A stretch of DNA of 64,000 nt from Bacillota bacterium (GTDB taxonomy: Bacteria; Bacillota; Sulfobacillia; Sulfobacillales; Sulfobacillaceae). A program made the position numbers and the translations under genes. The stretch lies in the NCBI GenBank assembly GCA_021797515.1, contig JAJZZP010000067.1:1-64000 (forward strand), read 5' to 3'. The notes beneath the pieces were generated by a model. The model worked only from the letters and a program-made list of their open reading frames with translations, searched no databases and had not been told where the DNA came from. This document shows positions 60,188 through 64,000 of the stretch, piece after piece. The stretch's first letter is position 1; every line of letters begins with the position of its first letter.

Positions 60188-62788
60188 TTATACCTTGACG
60201 TTCGGGGCTGTCATAGCGACAAAAGTGAGCCGATCTTGATCAACGTCAACCCGTACGGTTTGCCCCGGCACAATTTCACTCGACAACAGCTTCATTGCCA
60301 GCGGATCCTGGATCACCCGCTGCACCAAGCGACGGAGGGGTCTAGCTCCAAATTGCGGATCGTACCCCCGGGCCGCAAGCCAATCTTTGGCCCTGTCAGA
60401 TACTTCCAAGGTCAATTCGCGTTCTGCCAGCCGTTTGTTGACATCCTCCAAATTCAATGACACAATCAAACGCAACTCGGCCGCCGTGAGTCGGGAAAAG
60501 GTGATGACTTCATCAATGCGATTCAGTAGTTCCGGTCGGAGCGACTCTCGCAATATGGATTCAATCTGGGCCTCCCGGCGCTCCTCATTCTCCTCTTCAA
60601 GAATCACGTGGCTTCCCAGATTAGATGTCATGATAATGACAGTATTGCGAAAATCCACGGTGCGGCCCTGGCCATCCGTCAAGCGACCGTCGTCAAGAAC
60701 TTGCAGCAAAATATTGAACACCTCGGGATGAGCCTTTTCGACTTCATCCAATAGGATTACGGAATACGGGCGTCTCCGCACCGCTTCAGTCAATTGGCCT
60801 CCCTCTTCGTAACCGACATAGCCGGGGGGAGCCCCGACCAGACGTGACACCGAATGCCGCTCCATATATTCTGACATATCGATGCGGACTAACGCGTTTT
60901 CGTCATCAAACAAAAATGCGGCCAGGGCCTTGGCTAATTCAGTTTTGCCGACGCCGGTTGGCCCCAGGAACAAAAATGACCCCATGGGGCGCCGCGGATC
61001 GGAGAGTCCGGCCCGTGCTCGCCGCACTGCGTTTGATACCGCGCGGATTGCGTCCTGCTGGCCAATCACCCGTGCCCCCAAACGTGTCTCCATCTCCACC
61101 AATTTGGTCCGTTCGCCTTCCAACAATCGGCTGACAGGTATTCCTGTCCATTTTGCTACCACACTCGCGATGTCCTGTTCTGTTACCTCCTCCCGCAACA
61201 TCCGCCCTTGTTGATCAAGCCGCTGGACATCAGATTGCGCTTGCCCCAATTCCCGCTCCAAGCTCATTAAGGTGCCATAGCGAAGTTCAGCTGCTCGCCC
61301 CAGGTCTCCGGTCCTTTCTGCTTGCGCTTCTTGGGCATGGGTTTCCTCAATTTTCAATTTGAGTTCGTGGACTCGGTTGACCAACCCTTTTTCTTGTTCC
61401 CAGCGCGCCATTAAGCTATCACGGCGTTCGCGGACATTGCCCAAGTCCTGTTCCACTTGTTGCAAACGGGTTTGAGAGGCTGCATCCTCTTCTTTACCCA
61501 AGGCCTCGCGCTCGATTTCCAGTTGAATTCGGCGCCGCTCAAGTTCGTCGAGTTCCTCGGGCAAACTATCCATTTCCACCCGCAAATGGGAAGCCGCTTC
61601 GTCAATCAAATCGATGGCTTTGTCCGGTAGAAAGCGATCCGTAATATACCGATGGCTAAGACGAGCCGCGGCCACTAATGCTCCATCTCGAATCCGTACG
61701 CCATGGTGCACCTCATAACGCGATTTCAGCCCCCGCAGGATGGCAATGGTATCTTCCACCGACGGTTCGCCCACATAGACCGGCTGGAATCTCCGTTCCA
61801 GCGCTGCGTCCTTTTCAATATAAGTACGATACTCATCCAGCGTGGTGGCACCCACGGCACGCAGTTCTCCCCGAGCGAGGGCAGGTTTCAGCAGGTTAGC
61901 CGCATCAACCGCGCCTTCAGCCTTTCCCGCACCCACCAAAGTATGCAATTCATCGATAAAGAGAATAATGCTGCCTTGAGCCGCTTCAATCTCCTTAAGC
62001 ACAGCCTTGAGCCTATCTTCAAACTCGCCACGAAATTTGCTGCCGGCAATCAACGATCCCAAGTCCAACGCTAAGACCCTTTTGTCTTTGAGTCCCTGCG
62101 GTACGTCACCAGCCACAATCCGTTGTGCCAACCCCTCAACAATGGCGGTTTTTCCCACACCCGGTTCGCCAATCAGAACCGGATTGTTTTTGGTGCGTCG
62201 CGACAATACTTGGATAATCCGGCGAATTTCCTCATCACGTCCAATAACCGGGTCAAGCTTGGATTTTCTTGCCAAATCCGTCAAATCCTTGGAGTACTTA
62301 GACAACGCCTGGTATTTCTCTTCGGGATTTTGATCAGTGACTCGGCTGGATCCCCGAACATCCTTCAACGCCCGAAGTAAAGCATCGCGCCGAATGCCAT
62401 AATCTCTGAGTATGCGTCCCGCAGGCGTGTCCTGACGTTCCGCCAAGGCCAGCAATAGGTGTTCAGTGGAAATATACTCGTCCTTAAGTTGCCCGGCCTC
62501 GACTTCCGCACCTTCCACCACCGCCGTTAACTGTGGACTCATGTAGGCTCCTGGCTGAGTACCCGACACTTTGGGCATGCGCTGCAATTCTTTTTCTAAC
62601 GCAGATTGCAATGGAGTCAACGGTACCCCGATTTTTTCTATCAGCGGTTGCACCACGCCATCGGCCTGTTGCAGCAATGCCATGAGCAAATGTTCCGGTG
62701 CAATTTCCTGCTGTCCTCGCTCACGAGCCAGATTTTGCGCTTCTGACAGCGCTTCTTGCGATTTTACAGTCAATTTATCGAGGCGCAT
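60188..62788 (-). CDS. clpB: Disaggregase ClpB
   Basis: ClpB dissolves protein aggregates with DnaK/DnaJ. The 866-residue protein has an N-terminal repeat domain ([16 protein letters not shown]), NBD1 with [16 protein letters not shown], a coiled-coil M domain at about 400-520 ([18 protein letters not shown]), and NBD2 with [15 protein letters not shown]. The ATG at 62788 has AGGAGGGG upstream and overlaps dnaJ by 14 bases. dnaK-dnaJ-clpB thus form one stress operon here. Confidence 0.96.
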   Translation of the reverse strand: MRLDKLTVKSQEALSEAQNLARERGQQEIAPEHLLMALLQQADGVVQPLIEKIGVPLTPLQSALEKELQRMPKVSGTQPGAYMSPQLTAVVEGAEVEAGQLKDEYISTEHLLLALAERQDTPAGRILRDYGIRRDALLRALKDVRGSSRVTDQNPEEKYQALSKYSKDLTDLARKSKLDPVIGRDEEIRRIIQVLSRRTKNNPVLIGEPGVGKTAIVEGLAQRIVAGDVPQGLKDKRVLALDLGSLIAGSKFRGEFEDRLKAVLKEIEAAQGSIILFIDELHTLVGAGKAEGAVDAANLLKPALARGELRAVGATTLDEYRTYIEKDAALERRFQPVYVGEPSVEDTIAILRGLKSRYEVHHGVRIRDGALVAAARLSHRYITDRFLPDKAIDLIDEAASHLRVEMDSLPEELDELERRRIQLEIEREALGKEEDAASQTRLQQVEQDLGNVRERRDSLMARWEQEKGLVNRVHELKLKIEETHAQEAQAERTGDLGRAAELRYGTLMSLERELGQAQSDVQRLDQQGRMLREEVTEQDIASVVAKWTGIPVSRLLEGERTKLVEMETRLGARVIGQQDAIRAVSNAVRRARAGLSDPRRPMGSFLFLGPTGVGKTELAKALAAFLFDDENALVRIDMSEYMERHSVSRLVGAPPGYVGYEEGGQLTEAVRRRPYSVILLDEVEKAHPEVFNILLQVLDDGRLTDGQGRTVDFRNTVIIMTSNLGSHVILEEENEERREAQIESILRESLRPELLNRIDEVITFSRLTAAELRLIVSLNLEDVNKRLAERELTLEVSDRAKDWLAARGYDPQFGARPLRRLVQRVIQDPLAMKLLSSEIVPGQTVRVDVDQDRLTFVAMTAPNVKV

Positions 62789-63713
62789 GAATGTCCCCTC
62801 CTGTTTCTTGGTGCAATGCACTTATTTCACGGTAAAGTCGATCATCATCTGCCACAAACGGCTCGGGAAATCGCAGCGTTACCTCAAGTAGCAAATCTCC
62901 TCGTTTACCGGTGGTACGGTCGGGGAGGCCCATGCCTCTTAAACGCAACACCTTCCCCTGATTGGTATGGGCGGGAATTTTGACGGTAATGTGGTCTCCC
63001 ACCAAGGGCGCCACGGAGATTTCTCCGCCGGTGGCGGCCACCGGCACGGATACCATAACTCGCCCTACCAAGTCGTTGTGTTGTCGGGAAAATCTTGGGT
63101 TCGACGCCACCTGCACTCTTAGTCGCGCATGTTCTCCGACACGCAGCACCGCCCCATCTTCGATACCTGGGGGAATTTTGACGTCAAACCGTTGCGGTTC
63201 GATAACTTGACCCAACCCGCCACACCGGGCACAATCTGGATCTGTCCCATGACAGACGGGGCACGGTTTAACTTGACTGACGGTGAGGGGAATCGTCGTG
63301 CCCGTCATAACCTGTTCCAAGGTTACCGTTACGGCTTCTTCTGGGGCCGAACGAGTTCTTTGCTGCGTCCGCGTGCTTTGGCCTGGCCCAGAAAACAAAT
63401 CTTCAAAGATACTGCCAAAGTCCTCCACATTAAAACCGTCCCAATCGTGAGACACCCGTTGATAGCCAGGCCCTTGGCTTCTTGCCTTCCGGTTGGCAAA
63501 GTTGCGCCGCAACTGGTCATATTCTGCACGTTTGGGCGGGTTGGACAGCACTTCGTACGCCTCGTTGATTTCCTTAAACCGGCCTTCACTAGCTTTGCCG
63601 CTTACATCGGGATGATACTTGCGCGCCAGTTTACGATAAGCGGATTTAATAGCCGCTGCATCAGCATTTTCGCTAACCTCTAAAATTTTGTAGTAATCTT
63701 TGGGTGCTGCCAT
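62775..63713 (-). CDS. dnaJ: DnaJ-type co-chaperone with a single zinc centre
   Basis: The J domain has the HPD motif ([13 protein letters not shown]). A Gly/Phe-type linker follows. The zinc region is short: [18 protein letters not shown] provides only two Cys pairs, whereas DnaJ has four. Then come two C-terminal beta domains ([35 protein letters not shown]). At 312 residues it is intermediate between DnaJ and CbpA. It stimulates DnaK ATPase. GGAGG before the ATG; dnaK lies upstream by 69 bases. Confidence 0.9.
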   Translation of the reverse strand: MAAPKDYYKILEVSENADAAAIKSAYRKLARKYHPDVSGKASEGRFKEINEAYEVLSNPPKRAEYDQLRRNFANRKARSQGPGYQRVSHDWDGFNVEDFGSIFEDLFSGPGQSTRTQQRTRSAPEEAVTVTLEQVMTGTTIPLTVSQVKPCPVCHGTDPDCARCGGLGQVIEPQRFDVKIPPGIEDGAVLRVGEHARLRVQVASNPRFSRQHNDLVGRVMVSVPVAATGGEISVAPLVGDHITVKIPAHTNQGKVLRLRGMGLPDRTTGKRGDLLLEVTLRFPEPFVADDDRLYREISALHQETGGDIHAPR

Positions 63714-63735
63714 GGTTCCTCCACCTCACAAGGGC

Positions 63736-63766
63736 AAGGACCAGGTGCCCGAGCCGCCTGGTCCTT
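63736..63766 (-). promoter_or_regulatory. Hairpin between dnaK and dnaJ
   Basis: AAGGACCAGG (63736-63745) and CCTGGTCCTT (63757-63766) pair perfectly over 10 bases. No T-run follows on the minus strand, so a message-processing or stability role is more likely than termination. Confidence 0.55.
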
Positions 63767-63782
63767 CCCACCTCTCTTGCCG

Positions 63783-64000
63783 TCATTCCGATGGTCTAAA
63801 ATCCGCATCAATCACGTCGTCACCCCCAGCCCCTCCTGGCGGCGGTGGAGAAGACTGGTCGTTATTCTGCGTCGACTTATAAAGTTCTTCGGCTAGCTTG
63901 TGGGAAACCGTTTCCAATTCTGCTACAGCCTTGGTAATGGCTCCTTGGTCGTTTTTGTCTAGTGCATCACGTACCGCACGGATAGCGTCTTCCGCGGCCG
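63783..64000 (-). CDS. dnaK: Chaperone DnaK, C-terminal part
   Basis: The last 72 codons of dnaK are seen; the gene continues beyond the right edge. The lid region reads AIRAVRDALDKNDQGAITKA then ETVSHKLAEELYK, followed by a Pro/Gly-rich linker and the end DDVIDADFRPSE, close to the DnaK C-terminus (VVDAEFEEV). With dnaJ and clpB it forms the stress operon. No CIRCE site is in view because the gene start is outside. Confidence 0.93.
   Translation of the reverse strand, partial: AAEDAIRAVRDALDKNDQGAITKAVAELETVSHKLAEELYKSTQNNDQSSPPPPGGAGGDDVIDADFRPSE

Noticed and set aside
1-64000. CRISPR array, tRNA, rRNA
   Set aside because: I saw no regular repeat-spacer pattern, no tRNA cloverleaf and no rRNA sequence by eye; small RNAs could be missed without a search.

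Overview
The window looks like chromosomal DNA of an endospore-forming, moderately GC-rich Firmicute. Evidence is two alpha/beta-type SASP genes, the germination protease Gpr that degrades them, a SpoVB-type flippase, ComA/ComB, CodY, FapR, YlxM and gene order close to the Bacillus core cluster. A Sulfobacillus-like (thermoacidophilic Clostridia/Firmicutes) source is my best guess from the protein style. It is an inference, not something the sequence proves.

Layout. 0-6.8 kb is an accessory end: a truncated ORF, a GH18 lipoprotein, an LCP cell-wall ligase, a metallo-beta-lactamase-fold hydrolase, a GT51 transglycosylase, a nucleotidyltransferase pair that looks like a toxin-antitoxin module, and about 0.9 kb of gene-free DNA. 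6.8-24.5 kb is a long minus-strand housekeeping run, read from its promoter end as smc-ftsY / glycosyltransferase / ylxM-ffh-rpsP-rimM-trmD-rplS-lepB-rbgA-rnhB-topA-(trmFO remnant)-xerC-hslV-hslU-codY. 24.7-29.5 kb is a differently oriented insert (HTH protein, zinc-ribbon membrane protein, zinc-ribbon PBP1, GalT-like protein) that separates smc from rnc. 29.8-37.3 kb is the FapR-type fatty-acid operon fapR-plsX-fabH-degV-fabD-fabG-acpP-fabF-rnc. 37.4-47.4 kb is rpmF-yceD, aarF, iadA, the ylbL/ylbK/ylbJ-like/coaD/rsmD neighbourhood, a NodB-fold protein, YqhV and a DUF441 protein. 47.5-57 kb carries comBA, an MFS transporter, tandem SASP genes, a molybdate/tungstate-type ABC importer with its own XRE regulator, degraded RHS and transposase fragments, and gpr. 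57-64 kb has a structured RNA-like element, spoVB-like, a TlpA thioredoxin, clpB, dnaJ and the 3' end of dnaK.

How the parts work together. The central run couples membrane-lipid synthesis (FapR operon), protein targeting (SRP Ffh, receptor FtsY, signal peptidase LepB), ribosome maturation (RimM, TrmD, RbgA, L19, S16) and chromosome handling (SMC, TopA, XerC). Cell-wall building recurs (LCP, GT51, PBP1, NodB-fold, SpoVB-like). SASP genes carry recognisable forespore sigma-G type promoters and pair functionally with gpr 5 kb away.

Most notable observations: a c-di-AMP (ydaO-type) riboswitch in front of a glycosyltransferase; a 77-codon ORF with a strong ribosome-binding site that appears to be an internally deleted trmFO; two copies of a hairpin-led structured element that may be HEARO/omega-RNA-like; a nucleotidyltransferase/partner pair; a penicillin-binding protein that starts with a zinc ribbon; and a hairpin that would bury the start site of the GH18 gene.
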